Origin: Latilactobacillus curvatus JCM 1096 = DSM 20019
GTDB lineage: Bacteria; Bacillota; Bacilli; Lactobacillales; Lactobacillaceae
Reading direction: 5' to 3'
NCBI RefSeq assembly: GCF_004101845.1
Contig: NZ_CP026116.1
Coordinates: forward strand, 558,001 to 622,000
DNA: 64,000 bases
Position 1 is the first letter of the stretch. Each line of letters begins with the position of its first letter. This document shows positions 35,194 through 45,359 of the stretch, piece by piece. The translations under genes were made by a program, and so were the position numbers. The notes beneath the pieces were generated by a model, which did no database searches, had not been told where the DNA came from, and saw nothing but the letters and a program-made list of their open reading frames with translations.

Positions 35194-35986
35194 TTTCTGA
35201 CGACACTTTTTTTAATTGTGGTAATTGACTATCGAAACTGTACATCTTATCGATGAATTGCTTACTCTTGAGCGATAGGCCAACCGTGTCTTGATAAATC
35301 CGGTCGATCATCGTCTTAAGCTCCATCTGCGTTGTCTGTTTGACGTTGACCGATTGAATCTTGAATAAATCAATCACTGAAAAAAGACGCAGATAATAGA
35401 TAGCCCGTTGACTACCGTGGAATCGATTAACATCCAAGTGCCAGTGGCGTTGACAAAGCAGCCCGCCATAACTCTCAGAATAATCAAACGGCAAATCAGA
35501 ACGCCCACAAACCGCACAGACTTGCAGTTGTGGCTGCACCCCGAAGACTTGTAACATCTGAATCTCGATAATGTGCGTAATCATCGCCGCGTCAAAGCCT
35601 TCATCGATTAATGAGAGTGCCTGTTCAATCTTCGGATACCAACTGCCGAGCGGTTCGCTATCCGGAAAACCAACATCGACTAAGCCTAAGATATAGGTCG
35701 CATAGGCATTTAAAAACAAGTCATTGCTAATCGATTGAAACTGACTCGCCGACTTGACATTATTTAAAAAGGATAAGCCATCATCGCGAATGTCGCCACC
35801 GTACTCAGCTTGGGTAAATGGCAAAATAGCCGCACTCAAGCGAAACTTCGGTTTATTCGCACCGCGTAAGTAAAACATCTTTTTGCCAAAGCGATCGGTC
35901 AAAATCTTGACCAGCATATCTTTTTCTTTATAGTTCTTCCGATACATCACTAGACCATTAAAGTCTTCGAATCGATGTTCCGCCAT
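35168..35986 (-). CDS. recO: DNA repair protein RecO
   Basis: Loads RecA with RecR at single-strand gaps. 272 residues: an N-terminal OB fold (FNGLVMYRKNYKEKDMLVKILTDRFGKKMFYLRGANKPKF), a helical core and a zinc-binding motif with Cys in VCAVCGRSD and LLCQRH. It lies 9 bases after era, as usual in Firmicutes. Its last codons double as promoter of the next unit. Confidence 0.95.
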   Translation of the reverse strand: MAEHRFEDFNGLVMYRKNYKEKDMLVKILTDRFGKKMFYLRGANKPKFRLSAAILPFTQAEYGGDIRDDGLSFLNNVKSASQFQSISNDLFLNAYATYILGLVDVGFPDSEPLGSWYPKIEQALSLIDEGFDAAMITHIIEIQMLQVFGVQPQLQVCAVCGRSDLPFDYSESYGGLLCQRHWHLDVNRFHGSQRAIYYLRLFSVIDLFKIQSVNVKQTTQMELKTMIDRIYQDTVGLSLKSKQFIDKMYSFDSQLPQLKKVSSEIDSTPKDD

Positions 35987-35995
35987 TGCTTAAGC

Positions 35996-36898
35996 CTACA
36001 ATCTCTTTTTATTGTAACCAAATTCACGGAGGTATTGGTTATTGTCACGCCAATTCTTTTGAATCTTAACCCAGAGCTTCAAGTTGACTTTTTCGCCAAG
36101 TAAAGCTTCAATTTCGCGACGTGACCGAATCCCGATTTCTTTGATAATGGAGCCCTTTTGACCGATGATAATCCGTTTTTGACCATCACGTTCAACAATG
36201 ATATTCGCTTCAATCTGGAGCTTACTATTGACGCGGTCTTTCATCCGTTCCACAACCACGGCAACAGAATGGGGCACTTCTTCATGCGTTAATTCAAGAA
36301 TTTTTTCCCGAATCAATTCACCAACAACGAAATATTCTGGGTGATCCGTTAATTGATCTTCTGGGTAGTATTGAGGGCCTTCTGGGAGTATTTGTTCCAA
36401 TTCTTTTAACATTTCAGGGACATTGTTACCTTCTAATGCAGAGATTGGGTAAACCCCCTTGAAATCTAATTCATGCCGATATTGTTCAATCATTGGTAAT
36501 AAATCGTCTGGATGAATCGCGTCAATTTTGTTAACAACCAAATAAACGGGTTTTTTGACGTTCTTCAATTGGTCCATGATGTATTGATCCCCAGGCCCTT
36601 TTTTATCAATCCCACTAATCATGAATAAAATGGCATCAACTTCGTTAAACGTCGATAGCGCTGCTTGATCCATGTATTCATCTAATTCATTATGTGGTTT
36701 ATGAATCCCTGGTGTATCAACGAACACGATTTGCGCGTTGTCATCCGTGTAGATCCCTTGAATTTTATTGCGAGTCGTTTGTGCTTTTGATGACATGATG
36801 GCAATTTTTTCACCGATCATTCGATTCATAAAAGTTGATTTTCCAACATTTGGTCGGCCAACAATGGCCACAAAGCCTGAGCGATATGTTTCTGACAT
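35996..36898 (-). CDS. era: GTPase Era
   Basis: Ribosome-assembly GTPase that binds the 3' end of 16S rRNA. 300 residues with G1 [10 protein letters not shown]2 AQTTRNKI, G3 [10 protein letters not shown]4 NKIDAI and a C-terminal KH domain ([23 protein letters not shown]). ATG 36898 has AAAGGGG upstream; the frame from 36949 would read into dgkA. Member of the phoH-ybeY-dgkA-era-recO cluster conserved across Firmicutes. Confidence 0.96.
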   Translation of the reverse strand: MSETYRSGFVAIVGRPNVGKSTFMNRMIGEKIAIMSSKAQTTRNKIQGIYTDDNAQIVFVDTPGIHKPHNELDEYMDQAALSTFNEVDAILFMISGIDKKGPGDQYIMDQLKNVKKPVYLVVNKIDAIHPDDLLPMIEQYRHELDFKGVYPISALEGNNVPEMLKELEQILPEGPQYYPEDQLTDHPEYFVVGELIREKILELTHEEVPHSVAVVVERMKDRVNSKLQIEANIIVERDGQKRIIIGQKGSIIKEIGIRSRREIEALLGEKVNLKLWVKIQKNWRDNNQYLREFGYNKKRL

Positions 36899-36911
36899 AA
36901 TAGTCCCCTTT

Positions 36912-37307
36912 TTAGTTAAATATGGCGTGTCCAAAGACAATGGCGCCAATCAATAGCGCTAAAATTGCGCTGATTAAGACACTGGCTGCACTGATATCTT
37001 TAATCTGCTTAGCCAATGGATGGTACTGGTGATCGACTAATAAGTCCACGAGATGTTCCATAACTGTATTCCAAAATTCAGCCATAAAAACGATAAAAAT
37101 CGCGAAAATAATCGCTAACCAATCTAAATAATGTAACTGACAATAAATACCGAAAGCAATCGCAACGAGTGCAAACCAGGCATCACGCCGTAAATTAGCC
37201 TCAGTTTTAAAGGCGGTCCATAATCCACCGAGTGCGTGGCGTAGTGACTGCCAAAAATGTTTATTCTTGCCCGTTTGTGGTTTTTTACCGTTGTAATCCA
37301 AATTCAT
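36912..37307 (-). CDS. dgkA: Undecaprenol / diacylglycerol kinase, DgkA type
   Basis: 131 residues with three membrane helices and the catalytic [14 protein letters not shown] motif; in Gram-positive bacteria this family phosphorylates undecaprenol. The Glu in motif [10 protein letters not shown] supports the fold. Start ATG 37307 lies inside the ybeY end (23-base overlap) with AGGAGAAG upstream. It ties the mevalonate-derived lipid carrier to the cell-wall cycle. Confidence 0.92.
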   Translation of the reverse strand: MNLDYNGKKPQTGKNKHFWQSLRHALGGLWTAFKTEANLRRDAWFALVAIAFGIYCQLHYLDWLAIIFAIFIVFMAEFWNTVMEHLVDLLVDHQYHPLAKQIKDISAASVLISAILALLIGAIVFGHAIFN

Positions 37308-37761
37308 CGAGGATCTTCTCCTGTAATGGAATCATTTGTGCTTCATCTTCACTATGAATGTGATCATAACCATTTAAGTGTAAGAAGCCGTGAACCATTG
37401 TGTACCCTAATTCACGTTCAAATGAATGTCCATAAGTTTCAGCTTGTTCAGCTGCTTTTTCTAATGAAACAAACAAATCACCGATATTCTTGGGAATGTC
37501 GAATAGTTCTTCAAAGTTGGCTGGTAATCCTTCTTCTTCAGGATCTTCTTCGATTGCAAAACTGATGACATCAGTCGCACGGTCAGTATCGCGGTATTCC
37601 TTGTTAATTTGGCGAATGCGTTCGTTCGTCACAAACGTGACAGACATTTCTGTGTCTTCAGGTAAATCTAATTGTTGCCCGGCATATTCTAAAATATCCG
37701 TGACCAGTTTTACGTTTGCTTCTGCAACTACTTTTGTTTCATCGATAATTTGGATATCCAT
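37285..37761 (-). CDS. ybeY: Endoribonuclease YbeY
   Basis: 158 residues. The zinc motif HGFLHLNGYDH (HxxxHxxGxDH) and the RQINKEYRDTDRATDVISFA segment define the family, which acts in 16S rRNA maturation and rRNA quality control. Placed between phoH and dgkA, 10 bases after phoH. Confidence 0.95.
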   Translation of the reverse strand: MDIQIIDETKVVAEANVKLVTDILEYAGQQLDLPEDTEMSVTFVTNERIRQINKEYRDTDRATDVISFAIEEDPEEEGLPANFEELFDIPKNIGDLFVSLEKAAEQAETYGHSFERELGYTMVHGFLHLNGYDHIHSEDEAQMIPLQEKILDEFGLQR

Positions 37762-37771
37762 TCAAGTGTTC

Positions 37772-38743
37772 CTACTTTCTCATCTTTTCAATCGCCGCAT
37801 AGGCGTTAATAATCTTAGCAACAACTGGGTGCCGTACCACATCTTCTGAACTGAACTGTACGAAAGCAATCTTAGGAATATCGTGCAAAATATGTTCAGC
37901 TTGCACCAAGCCGCTCATTGTTTTCTTAGGTAAGTCAATCTGGCTAATATCGCCGTTGACAATCATCTTCGAGTTAAACCCAAGTCGCGTTAAGAACATC
38001 TTCATCTGAGCAGGCGTTGTATTCTGGGCTTCGTCCAAAATAACGAAAGCTTCTTCTAGTGTTCGGCCACGCATATACGCAAGCGGTGCAATCTCAATGA
38101 CACCACGCTCTAACAAACGTTCAGTATGTTCTTTACCCAAAACGGCATACAATGCATCATAAATCGGTCGTAAATAAGGGTCCACCTTTTCCTTTAGATC
38201 ACCTGGTAAAAAGCCTAAACTCTCACCAGCTTCAACCGCAGGACGCGTTAAAATGATCCGTTCGACTAATCCTTGTTTCAACGCCGCAACGGCCATGACA
38301 ACGGCTAAGAATGTTTTCCCCGTTCCGGCGGGGCCAATCCCAAACGTGACATCGTTTTGACGAATCGCATTCACGTATTGACGTTGACCGAATGTCTTCA
38401 CGCGAATATGCTGCCCTTTACGATCCTTGATTAATGGCTCCGTGTAAAGTTCTTGGAAACCAGCAATCGTGCCTTTTTGGGCCATCTTCGTCGCACTCAC
38501 CACATCACTACTATTGAGCTTAATGCCATGTTGTAACAGCGCCACTAAGTTTTCTAAAACAGAAGCGGCTTGGTCAACTGCTGGTTGTTCGCCGCGAATG
38601 GTAATATGCTCGTCAAACGCAATCAGTTCGACAGATAAGCTTTCCTCGATGATTTTTAAAAAAGTATCGTGTGTGCCCATTAAAGCGGCCGCTAAATTTG
38701 GCGTTGCCAATTGAAATAAACGCTCATCTGTTTCAGCCAACAA
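37772..38743 (-). CDS. phoH: PhoH-like ATPase
   Basis: 323 residues. Walker A GIGPAGTGKTFLAV around residue 135, Walker B AFVILDEAQNTTPAQMKMFLTRLG, and an N-terminal KH-like segment. It is a RNA-related ATPase/helicase of uncertain role, normally upstream of ybeY. The start is TTG 38743, six bases after AAGGAG; no ATG is near. Its upstream leader contains an inverted copy of repeat family 1 beginning 16 bases before the start. Confidence 0.93.
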   Translation of the reverse strand: MLAETDERLFQLATPNLAAALMGTHDTFLKIIEESLSVELIAFDEHITIRGEQPAVDQAASVLENLVALLQHGIKLNSSDVVSATKMAQKGTIAGFQELYTEPLIKDRKGQHIRVKTFGQRQYVNAIRQNDVTFGIGPAGTGKTFLAVVMAVAALKQGLVERIILTRPAVEAGESLGFLPGDLKEKVDPYLRPIYDALYAVLGKEHTERLLERGVIEIAPLAYMRGRTLEEAFVILDEAQNTTPAQMKMFLTRLGFNSKMIVNGDISQIDLPKKTMSGLVQAEHILHDIPKIAFVQFSSEDVVRHPVVAKIINAYAAIEKMRK

Positions 38744-38758
38744 AGATAACTCCTTCCA

Positions 38759-38867
38759 GAGTGTGACTGCAACTGATTCTGAGTATTATCTAGCCCAGAA
38801 AATAAACGACTTTAGTCGATTATTAACTACACGTCGTAAAGTGAAGAATCAAGTTGCAACCGCACGT
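38759..38867 (+). repeat. Structured repeat family 1, copy D (inverted)
   Basis: 109 bp, orientation opposite to the other copies: GAGTG at the left, GCACGTTT at the right. Inner arms GCAACT/AGTTGC and GATTC/GAATC, a TCTGAG block, an apical CGACT/AGTCG hairpin and a GTGAAG block in the expected places. It lies in the phoH upstream region rather than after a stop codon. More diverged than the tandem copies. Confidence 0.7.
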
Positions 38868-38994
38868 TTCAACTTCATTTGTTTTAGAATGAAAACTACC
38901 ATCATTCTATCACAAACAACAACCGTTTTAAAAGTAGCCAGCCGCGCTAATTCACGAATTTATGGTCAATTATCAAAATCTGAATTAACGACCA

Positions 38995-39031
38995 TAAAAA
39001 AAAAGCGGGACTCCCCAGAGGAAGTCCCGCC
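38995..39031 (-). terminator. Terminator of rpsU-yqeY
   Basis: GCGGGACT pairs with AGTCCCGC around a 9-base loop; on minus it is followed by a run of nine T. Confidence 0.88.
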
Positions 39032-39036
39032 TAAAA

Positions 39037-39480
39037 TTAACTTAATTTTGATTTAACGACTTGATTGACCATAGCGCCATCAGCTCGTCCTTTGACCTTA
39101 GGCATGACATATTGCATCACCTTGCCAAAGTCAGCCTTACTTGTCGCACCAGTAGCCTGCATTGCTTCGTCAACAATGGTGACCACTGCTGCTTCATCTA
39201 GCTGCTCTGGTAAATAAGCTTGTACGATTTCAATTTCTGCTTTTGTTTGTTCAGCGAGATCTGCACGATCGCCCTTTTCAAACTCAGCTAATGAATCCTT
39301 ACGTTGCTTAAGTTGTGATGATAGTACACTTAATTCTTCGTCAGAAGATAAGTCTTGCCCCGCACTAATTTTGGCGTTAGTTAAAGCGGTCTTTAAACTC
39401 CGAATAACAGCTAATCGCAACTTATCTTTGGCCTTCATCGCCGTTTTCAAATCAGAACTTAGTTGTTCAAGTAAACTCAT
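39037..39480 (-). CDS. yqeY: GatB/YqeY domain protein
   Basis: 147 residues. LLEQLSSDLKTAMKAKDKLRLAVIRSLKTALTNAKI and AYLPEQLDEAAVVTIVDEAM, GKVMQYVMPKVKGRADGAMVNQVVKSKLS are typical YqeY. It resembles the tail domain of GatB and is presumed to bind tRNA, but its role is unproven. Lies 25 bases after rpsU, a constant pairing in Firmicutes. Confidence 0.93.
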   Translation of the reverse strand: MSLLEQLSSDLKTAMKAKDKLRLAVIRSLKTALTNAKISAGQDLSSDEELSVLSSQLKQRKDSLAEFEKGDRADLAEQTKAEIEIVQAYLPEQLDEAAVVTIVDEAMQATGATSKADFGKVMQYVMPKVKGRADGAMVNQVVKSKLS

Positions 39481-39505
39481 TCAATCATTTCCTTTATCTA
39501 AGAAA

Positions 39506-39682
39506 TTAGAACTTCTTACGTTTTCTTGCAGCTTCTGATTTCAACTTACGTTTTACACTTGGTTTCTCGTAAAATTCACGTTTACGATATTCTTGTATTG
39601 TACCAGCTTTTGATACGGAACGCTTGAAGCGACGAAGAGCATCATCTAGAGATTCGTTACTGCGAACGACTGTCTTGCCCAT
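39506..39682 (-). CDS. rpsU: Ribosomal protein S21
   Basis: 58 residues: [19 protein letters not shown], then [35 protein letters not shown]. Size, basic charge and sequence are those of bS21. Ribosome site GGGAGGG lies upstream of the ATG. Translated at the head of rpsU-yqeY. Confidence 0.97.
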   Translation of the reverse strand: MGKTVVRSNESLDDALRRFKRSVSKAGTIQEYRKREFYEKPSVKRKLKSEAARKRKKF

Positions 39683-39762
39683 ATGATATCCCTCCCCTCG
39701 CGTGCTAAGTATAACCGTTTACGTTCGTTAAAAATTTAACTTCACGTGAACCGTTCTTTGCT

Positions 39763-39791
39763 ATTATAGCGAATGTTGAAAATACGGTCAA
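39763..39791 (-). promoter_or_regulatory. Promoter of rpsU-yqeY
   Basis: TTGACC at 39786-39791, 17-base spacer, TATAAT at 39763-39768 on minus, leaving an 80-base leader to rpsU. Confidence 0.8.
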
Positions 39792-39891
39792 TAACCCACA
39801 GGGAATTAATTGAATATTTTTTCAAATCTAGCGATTTTTTCGATAATTATGGTATGATAGCGCTATAAAAGTGAATAAAGGAGCATGCCTT

Positions 39892-40734
39892 ATGCCAGAA
39901 TCTAAACCATTAACCGTTTTTGTGCTTTCGGACTCAGTCGGCCAAACCGCCCTCCAATTAGCACAAGCAGCGCTCGCCCAATTTCCGGACGTTAAACCTG
40001 ATCTCGTCCGCTTCCCCTTCGTTCACACGCAAGAGAAACTCATGGACGTCTTAAGCAAAGCGGTTCCTGAAGAAACAATTGTGGTCCATACATTAGCCAC
40101 TAACGGTCTTTCTGAAATCGCCGAAACCTATTGCCAAGCGAAAAAAATTGCCAGTTTCGACATGATGTCACCAATGACACAAATGATTACTGCTAAAACC
40201 AACAGCACGCCAACTGGTGAAGCTGGGGCACTACATCATTTGAACGATCGTTATTTTGATCGCATTTCAGCGATGGAATTTGCTGTTATGTACGATGATG
40301 GTAAAGACCCCCACGGTTTCTTAGAAGCAGATATCGTGTTGCTCGGTGTTTCTAGAACGTCTAAGACGCCGCTGTCGCTCTTTTTAGCCAATCGGAATAT
40401 CAAGGTTGCCAACTTACCAATCGTGCCACAAGCGCACATTCCAGACGAAATCTGGCGGGTTGATCCTAAGAAAATTATCGGCCTGATGAATACACCAGAA
40501 GTCCTCAATAACATTCGCCGGGAACGGATGATTGCTTATGGGTTAAATCCTGATACCACTTATTCAGACATGGGCGAAATTAAAGCTGAATTGGCTTTCG
40601 CCCAAGACCTGTATGATAAGATTGGTTGCCAAGTGATTAATGTTGCCAACCGTTCGATCGAAGAAACTGCCACAATTATTCTTGAACGCATGGGCCTCGA
40701 TTTTGCGGGCAGTGCGAACGATCACGTCAATTAA
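39892..40734 (+). CDS. Pyruvate, phosphate dikinase / PEP synthase regulatory protein (DUF299)
   Basis: Bifunctional serine/threonine kinase and phosphorylase that switches PpdK or PpsA activity. 280 residues with FVLSDSVGQTALQLAQAAL at the N-terminus and the P-loop-like GVSRTSKTPLSLFLANR around residue 150. AAAGGAG stands eight bases before ATG 39892; the in-frame GTG 39871 overlaps that site. An extended -10 TGGTATGAT lies at 39850-39858. The dikinase target is not in the window. Confidence 0.92.
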   Translation: MPESKPLTVFVLSDSVGQTALQLAQAALAQFPDVKPDLVRFPFVHTQEKLMDVLSKAVPEETIVVHTLATNGLSEIAETYCQAKKIASFDMMSPMTQMITAKTNSTPTGEAGALHHLNDRYFDRISAMEFAVMYDDGKDPHGFLEADIVLLGVSRTSKTPLSLFLANRNIKVANLPIVPQAHIPDEIWRVDPKKIIGLMNTPEVLNNIRRERMIAYGLNPDTTYSDMGEIKAELAFAQDLYDKIGCQVINVANRSIEETATIILERMGLDFAGSANDHVN

Positions 40735-40775
40735 AAAAAGCGTTCAAATCTGAAATCGATTTGAACGCTTTTTTA
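40734..40775. terminator. Bidirectional terminator
   Basis: AAAGCGTTCAAATC and its complement form a 14-bp stem with a 7-base loop, flanked by A and T tracts. Confidence 0.92.
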
Positions 40776-40780
40776 ATTTG

Positions 40781-41422
40781 TTAATGTTTAATCGTTAAAA
40801 AACTCGCAACCGAACTACGCTGCGAATGAAACGCATTAATCATCCCTTCACTACGGTACCCCATGGCAATCCCACCAATCAACAGTTCATTTTCCGGAAT
40901 ACCCATTGCTTTGCGGACCGCATCTGGATACTTGGCCGTTTCATAGGCAGGAATTGTATCAACTTGTTCGTTAGCCGCGGCTAACAGAATCGACTGACTA
41001 AAAGCCCCCATGTCATAAATCATCCATGGCGAAACTTTGCGCTCAACCGTCAAGTAAGTCACGGCGGGCGCGTTGAACAGATGGCGTTGTAAATCGCTAA
41101 AATTCGCTAACCCGTCTTCGCCAAGATAGGCACTGATTTCATCATTCCACACGCGACTGTTCTCAGCCATTAACGGTCCCCAGTCTGTCCGGTGAATCAC
41201 GTTTAAATCAGAGTAGCCTTTCATCCGGTTTCCCGTTCGTTCTAAATGATCGGCTAACGTTTCACCCGTCGCTACATAGACTTTCCAAGGTTGTGAATTC
41301 GTCCACGACGGTGTTCGTTGGGCGGACACCATTATTTTTTCGATTAATTCATCCGAGATCGGTTTGTTTGGGTCAAATGACCGAATTGCCTTGCGGTGAT
41401 TAACCACATCGTTAAACTCCAT
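40781..41422 (-). CDS. Nitroreductase-family FMN protein
   Basis: 213 residues. HRKAIRSFDPNKPI (FMN phosphate contact), SAQRTPSWTNSQPWKVYV, and the C-terminal IPENELLIGGIAMGYRSE are typical of the NfnB/RutE-like fold. It reduces nitro compounds or quinones with NAD(P)H; the natural substrate is unknown. ATG 41422 follows GGAGGAGG; longer frames include the ribosome site. A single-gene unit. Confidence 0.9.
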   Translation of the reverse strand: MEFNDVVNHRKAIRSFDPNKPISDELIEKIMVSAQRTPSWTNSQPWKVYVATGETLADHLERTGNRMKGYSDLNVIHRTDWGPLMAENSRVWNDEISAYLGEDGLANFSDLQRHLFNAPAVTYLTVERKVSPWMIYDMGAFSQSILLAAANEQVDTIPAYETAKYPDAVRKAMGIPENELLIGGIAMGYRSEGMINAFHSQRSSVASFLTIKH

Positions 41423-41524
41423 GTGCTTTCCTCCTCCAACTAACACTTATTTAGCGCGTTAATTACATTTTAATAACGCTCATAATACCAGTGTGTTGGC
41501 GTTTCACCTAATCATTTGATTGGA

Positions 41525-43390
41525 CTAGAAAGTCCCACCACCGGAACCGCCACCGAAACCGCCTGATGAGCCGCCTGAAAAGCCGCCAGAACCACCACTA
41601 ACACTTGTTGGATTAGCAGCACTGACCGCACTGCCAACACTACTATTGAGAGCTGTTGTAAAGGATTGACCGATGTTCAACCCCCCAGTATACCCGTAGT
41701 AATAATAATAACCCAGAGGCATTGTTTGAAGTTGTTCCGGCGTCAATCGAATCTTCAAAGCTTTAACGACCTTATCAGCAATCCCGAAGGCCGTTGCATA
41801 ACTCAAATATCGATCCCACAATAGTACATCTGGGACATTCGCCATATCGAGTGTCGAAATATCCTTTAGCATTTGTTTAAAGCCTTGCCATTCGCCCCGT
41901 TTTTCGTAACCCAATTGCGTCCATAGTTGCAAATTAAATCTACGCCAGACGGTTAAAATGAAGACAAGCCCCATCGGAATGAGCGTCCACCAAGCAACTA
42001 AGCCAATCAAAGCACCAAAAATCAAAATTAAAAATAGGGCGCCAAGGCCGATTAACCAATAATTCAAACTGGTCATTAACTCAGCGATGTGTTCTCGTAA
42101 CCACCCGCTACGACTTGCTTCAGTCGCCACTGCTGTTTGCCACCCATGGTAATGTTGATTGAACAGTTTTGCACTATGCCGTTTTGGATATTTCTCAATC
42201 TCAAATAGACTGACATGCTGCCCATCACCAATCACATCAAATAGCCAGCTAACTAACTTCTTTTCTGAATGTGATAACTGATTGCGATTGACGAGCGTTA
42301 ATGAAAATTGCGGCGTTTTTTTATGGAATAGTTCCTTCTTTGGTTCCTGAACATCAATTGTTAGATTCTTTCGAGCAACTAAGTCTAGAATCGTTGCGGA
42401 TAAGCTCTCCGCCCCTGCTGTCTCCGTAATTGGTAATGCCAACAACTGACGCACAACCGCAGGCCCATTTTCATCTGGTAAATCATAGACGTGTTCTGGT
42501 GCCTGTCCAGTATAAGTCATCACAGGAAGCGTTTTTCGAATTTTACGTAAAATTAACAAGAACATGCCGGGCGCTAAGACCACTGCTCCTATAGATAAAA
42601 GCCAATAACGGCGTTTTTGTGCTTTGCGTTCTTGATTAGCTTGTTGCGCCAAACGCGCTTCTTGTTTGATAATGGCTTCCCGACGTGATTGATCAATCTG
42701 ATTCGGATTCGCCGCAGTCACCGCCGTTGGAAAAATAATATGGCTTTCGACAAATTGGTTTGCTGGATTATTAGCGAGTTTAATTGTTACCCGGCCTTTA
42801 TCGGGTTCAACGACTTGTTGCCCATCTAAATTGCCGTGCGTCCATGATTTGAGGTCTGCTTTTTTGAATGTGGTAGGTAATTGTATTACCACTTGAACGT
42901 TTTGTAAGTCACTATCCCACGCATCGCCAATCACTTTCCAATTCAATTCCGCCGTATCACGATAATTAATAATCAGATTTTGTAACTGATATTTCAAAGT
43001 AACCGCTAATTGATTGCCATCTTGTGCAGTTTGGTATAGTTTGAACCGATAATTTTGTTGTGCATCAGTTAAGCTATAGGTGCCTTCAGTACCTGATTCA
43101 CTTTGACTAAACGGATGACCATTAACTGCGACTTGCGGGTTAACCAACTTCTTTGGTTGACCAACGTTTGTTTGGAGATTCTGGTTGATATAGACCCCAT
43201 GGATATCATCTTGGATATCAAACACCGTTTTTTGTTCGACCTGAGCACTCCCATCAGGTTGTACATCAACGTTTACCTGATAACGACTGATGTCATAGGT
43301 ATCGGCAGCCTGGACTGGCTGGCTAAAAATAAAGGTCCAAAACGCCGCTATTAAGATAAAAATACCAAACTTAGTTCGTTTTAAATTCAT
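41525..43390 (-). CDS. DUF2207 family membrane protein with a Gly/Ser-rich tail
   Basis: 621 residues. Signal peptide ([21 protein letters not shown]), an extracellular DUF2207 domain (about 30-240), a helix at about 265-283, a cytoplasmic domain, two helices around 440-485, and a tail of low-complexity Gly/Ser ending SGGGTF. The family is common in lactobacilli and of unknown function, maybe cell-envelope related. Its ATG overlaps the nfo stop as ATGA, so translation is coupled. Confidence 0.85.
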   Translation of the reverse strand: MNLKRTKFGIFILIAAFWTFIFSQPVQAADTYDISRYQVNVDVQPDGSAQVEQKTVFDIQDDIHGVYINQNLQTNVGQPKKLVNPQVAVNGHPFSQSESGTEGTYSLTDAQQNYRFKLYQTAQDGNQLAVTLKYQLQNLIINYRDTAELNWKVIGDAWDSDLQNVQVVIQLPTTFKKADLKSWTHGNLDGQQVVEPDKGRVTIKLANNPANQFVESHIIFPTAVTAANPNQIDQSRREAIIKQEARLAQQANQERKAQKRRYWLLSIGAVVLAPGMFLLILRKIRKTLPVMTYTGQAPEHVYDLPDENGPAVVRQLLALPITETAGAESLSATILDLVARKNLTIDVQEPKKELFHKKTPQFSLTLVNRNQLSHSEKKLVSWLFDVIGDGQHVSLFEIEKYPKRHSAKLFNQHYHGWQTAVATEASRSGWLREHIAELMTSLNYWLIGLGALFLILIFGALIGLVAWWTLIPMGLVFILTVWRRFNLQLWTQLGYEKRGEWQGFKQMLKDISTLDMANVPDVLLWDRYLSYATAFGIADKVVKALKIRLTPEQLQTMPLGYYYYYGYTGGLNIGQSFTTALNSSVGSAVSAANPTSVSGGSGGFSGGSSGGFGGGSGGGTF

Positions 43391-44289
43391 AGTTTGCCTT
43401 CGTTCTGCTCAACCTTCGTTAATAAATCAGGGTCGAATTGCCCCGCTTTGAGCATCGCAATTTCATACGCATATGGTGCAAAGTTATGCTTCTTATCTTC
43501 GCCAACATATGGGGTTTCTAGAATTTTAGGCACATTAACGAGTTGTTCATGCTGTAAGACATGGTTTAGCGCATCAAATCCGATTTCACCAAAACCAATA
43601 TTGGCATGACGATCTTTGTGTGCGCCTTGTGGGTTCTTAGAATCGTTTAAATGAACAACTTTTAAGCGGTCCAAACCGATAATGTGATCGAATTCATTCA
43701 AAACGCCGTCAAAATCTTCACGCACATTATATCCGGCATCATTTGTATGACAAGTATCAAACGTCACTGATAACTTTTCATTGTAAGTCACGCCATCGAT
43801 CATCTGTGCAAGTTCTTCAAATGACCGCCCGACTTCGGTTCCTTTACCTGCCATGGTTTCTAAGGCAATTTGGGCGGTTTGATCAGGTCGTAAAATTTCG
43901 TTTAATCCTTTGATAATTTGTTGAATACCAGCATCTGCACCCGCCCCAACGTGTGCACCTGGATGCAAGACGATTTGAGTGGCCCCTAATGCTTCAGCGC
44001 GTAACACTTCTTCTTGTAAAAAAGAGACCGCAAACTTGAAGTTCTCAGGCTTCACTGTATTCCCTAAATTAACGATGTATGGTGCATGAACAACAATTGG
44101 ACCTAAGTTGTGAGCTTCAATATAGGGTTTTGCTGCTTCAATATTTAATTCTTCGATTGGTTTGCGGCGCGTATTTTGTGGCGCGCCGGTATATATCATG
44201 AAGGCATTTGCACCAAAATCAACTGCACTCTCCGCTGACCCTAGTAACATCTGCTTGCCCTTCATACTAACGTGACTCCCTAATAACAT
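43387..44289 (-). CDS. nfo: Deoxyribonuclease IV (AP endonuclease)
   Basis: 300 residues. [20 protein letters not shown], the TIM-barrel zinc ligands in [38 protein letters not shown] and [22 protein letters not shown] agree with Nfo, which cleaves abasic sites in base-excision repair. ATG 44289 follows GGAGGT; the extra upstream Met would include the ribosome site. Confidence 0.95.
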   Translation of the reverse strand: MLLGSHVSMKGKQMLLGSAESAVDFGANAFMIYTGAPQNTRRKPIEELNIEAAKPYIEAHNLGPIVVHAPYIVNLGNTVKPENFKFAVSFLQEEVLRAEALGATQIVLHPGAHVGAGADAGIQQIIKGLNEILRPDQTAQIALETMAGKGTEVGRSFEELAQMIDGVTYNEKLSVTFDTCHTNDAGYNVREDFDGVLNEFDHIIGLDRLKVVHLNDSKNPQGAHKDRHANIGFGEIGFDALNHVLQHEQLVNVPKILETPYVGEDKKHNFAPYAYEIAMLKAGQFDPDLLTKVEQNEGKL

Positions 44290-44365
44290 TCCACTACCTC
44301 CATGCATTTTGATTACCTAGATTGTCACAGAAAGCGCAACAAAAAGCAAGACGAAACCTAACCCA

Positions 44366-44400
44366 TAAAAAAAGCCCGCCATTCAATTGAATGGCGGGTT
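44366..44400 (-). terminator. Terminator of the YitT gene
   Basis: CCCGCCATTCAATTGAATGGCGGG is a near-continuous palindrome stem (GCCCGCCATTC with its complement), with a T tract on minus. Located just after the yitT stop and before nfo. Confidence 0.9.
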
Positions 44401-44403
44401 ATC

Positions 44404-45282
44404 TTATTTAATCTTAGGTTCATAGAAATGCCCGAGAATTTTGACAGCTTCCGTCATGCTGACGAATGCGTGGTCATCCGCTTGTTTCATGACCATTTCT
44501 AAATCATGCATTTCAAAGCGAGAAATAACGGTAAATAACATCGTCTTTTCTTCACGGTTATATGCCCCTTCTACGTCGTGGACAATCGTAATCCCACGCC
44601 GCATTTCGTCTTGAATCATTTGAATCACAACTTTGGACTTATCGGTAATAATCATCACTTGCAGTTTTTGTTGGCGCGTGTAAACCATATCGATGACTTT
44701 GCCGTTGACAAAAATACTCAAGATACTATAGAGCGCATGTTCCCAACCAAAGAGGAACCCAGCGGCAAAAACGAGCGCCACATTAAACATGATATTGATT
44801 GAACCGACTGAACGGCCGGTTTTTTTGCGCAGTACAATCCCAATGATATCTAAGCCACCAGTGGAAATATCGTTTTTCAAGGCCATCCCGGTCCCAAAAC
44901 CGTTAATTACCGCCCCAAAAATCGCACAGATAATCGGATTAGCCGTTAGCTGTGTAAAGGGCATAATCTGTACCATAACACTTGAAAAAACAACTGCAAT
45001 AAACGTATAAATGGTGAAATGGTGGCCAATTTTGAACCACGCAAGAATAAATAATGGCACATTTAACACGAATAACATCAATGACGTTGATAATGGAAAT
45101 GGTAGAAACGGCATAAATTTCGACGTCACTGTATGAATGAATTGCGCGAACCCGGTAATCCCAGAGGCGTAAATGCCACCTTCTTCCCAGAAAAAGTTCA
45201 ATGCAATCGACACACAAATTCCGTATAAAATGGCTGCCGAAATCTTCGCCATATTTTGATGTTTCCGAGCTAAATCGTCCAC
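44404..45282 (-). CDS. YitT family membrane protein
   Basis: About 292 residues: five helices between about 15 and 180 (NFFWEEGGIYASGITGFAQF, ISTGGLDIIGIVLRKKTG are family marks) and a cytoplasmic DUF2179 domain (LQVMIITDKSKVVIQMIQDEMRRGITIVHDVEGAY). Function unknown. GTG 45282 has AGGTGTGAT upstream; GTG 45303 is a longer option. A single-gene unit. Confidence 0.87.
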   Translation of the reverse strand: MDDLARKHQNMAKISAAILYGICVSIALNFFWEEGGIYASGITGFAQFIHTVTSKFMPFLPFPLSTSLMLFVLNVPLFILAWFKIGHHFTIYTFIAVVFSSVMVQIMPFTQLTANPIICAIFGAVINGFGTGMALKNDISTGGLDIIGIVLRKKTGRSVGSINIMFNVALVFAAGFLFGWEHALYSILSIFVNGKVIDMVYTRQQKLQVMIITDKSKVVIQMIQDEMRRGITIVHDVEGAYNREEKTMLFTVISRFEMHDLEMVMKQADDHAFVSMTEAVKILGHFYEPKIK

Positions 45283-45359
45283 TTGAATATCACACCTATC
45301 CACTTTTGATGTCTTTCATTCTAGCATACCATTTGTGAATACTAAAGGATTTCTTGGAA

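Noticed and set aside
38763-39056. Open frame of 97 codons on plus opposite the phoH leader
   Set aside because: It covers repeat copy D and the yqeY terminator, has no ribosome site and shows no protein-like composition.
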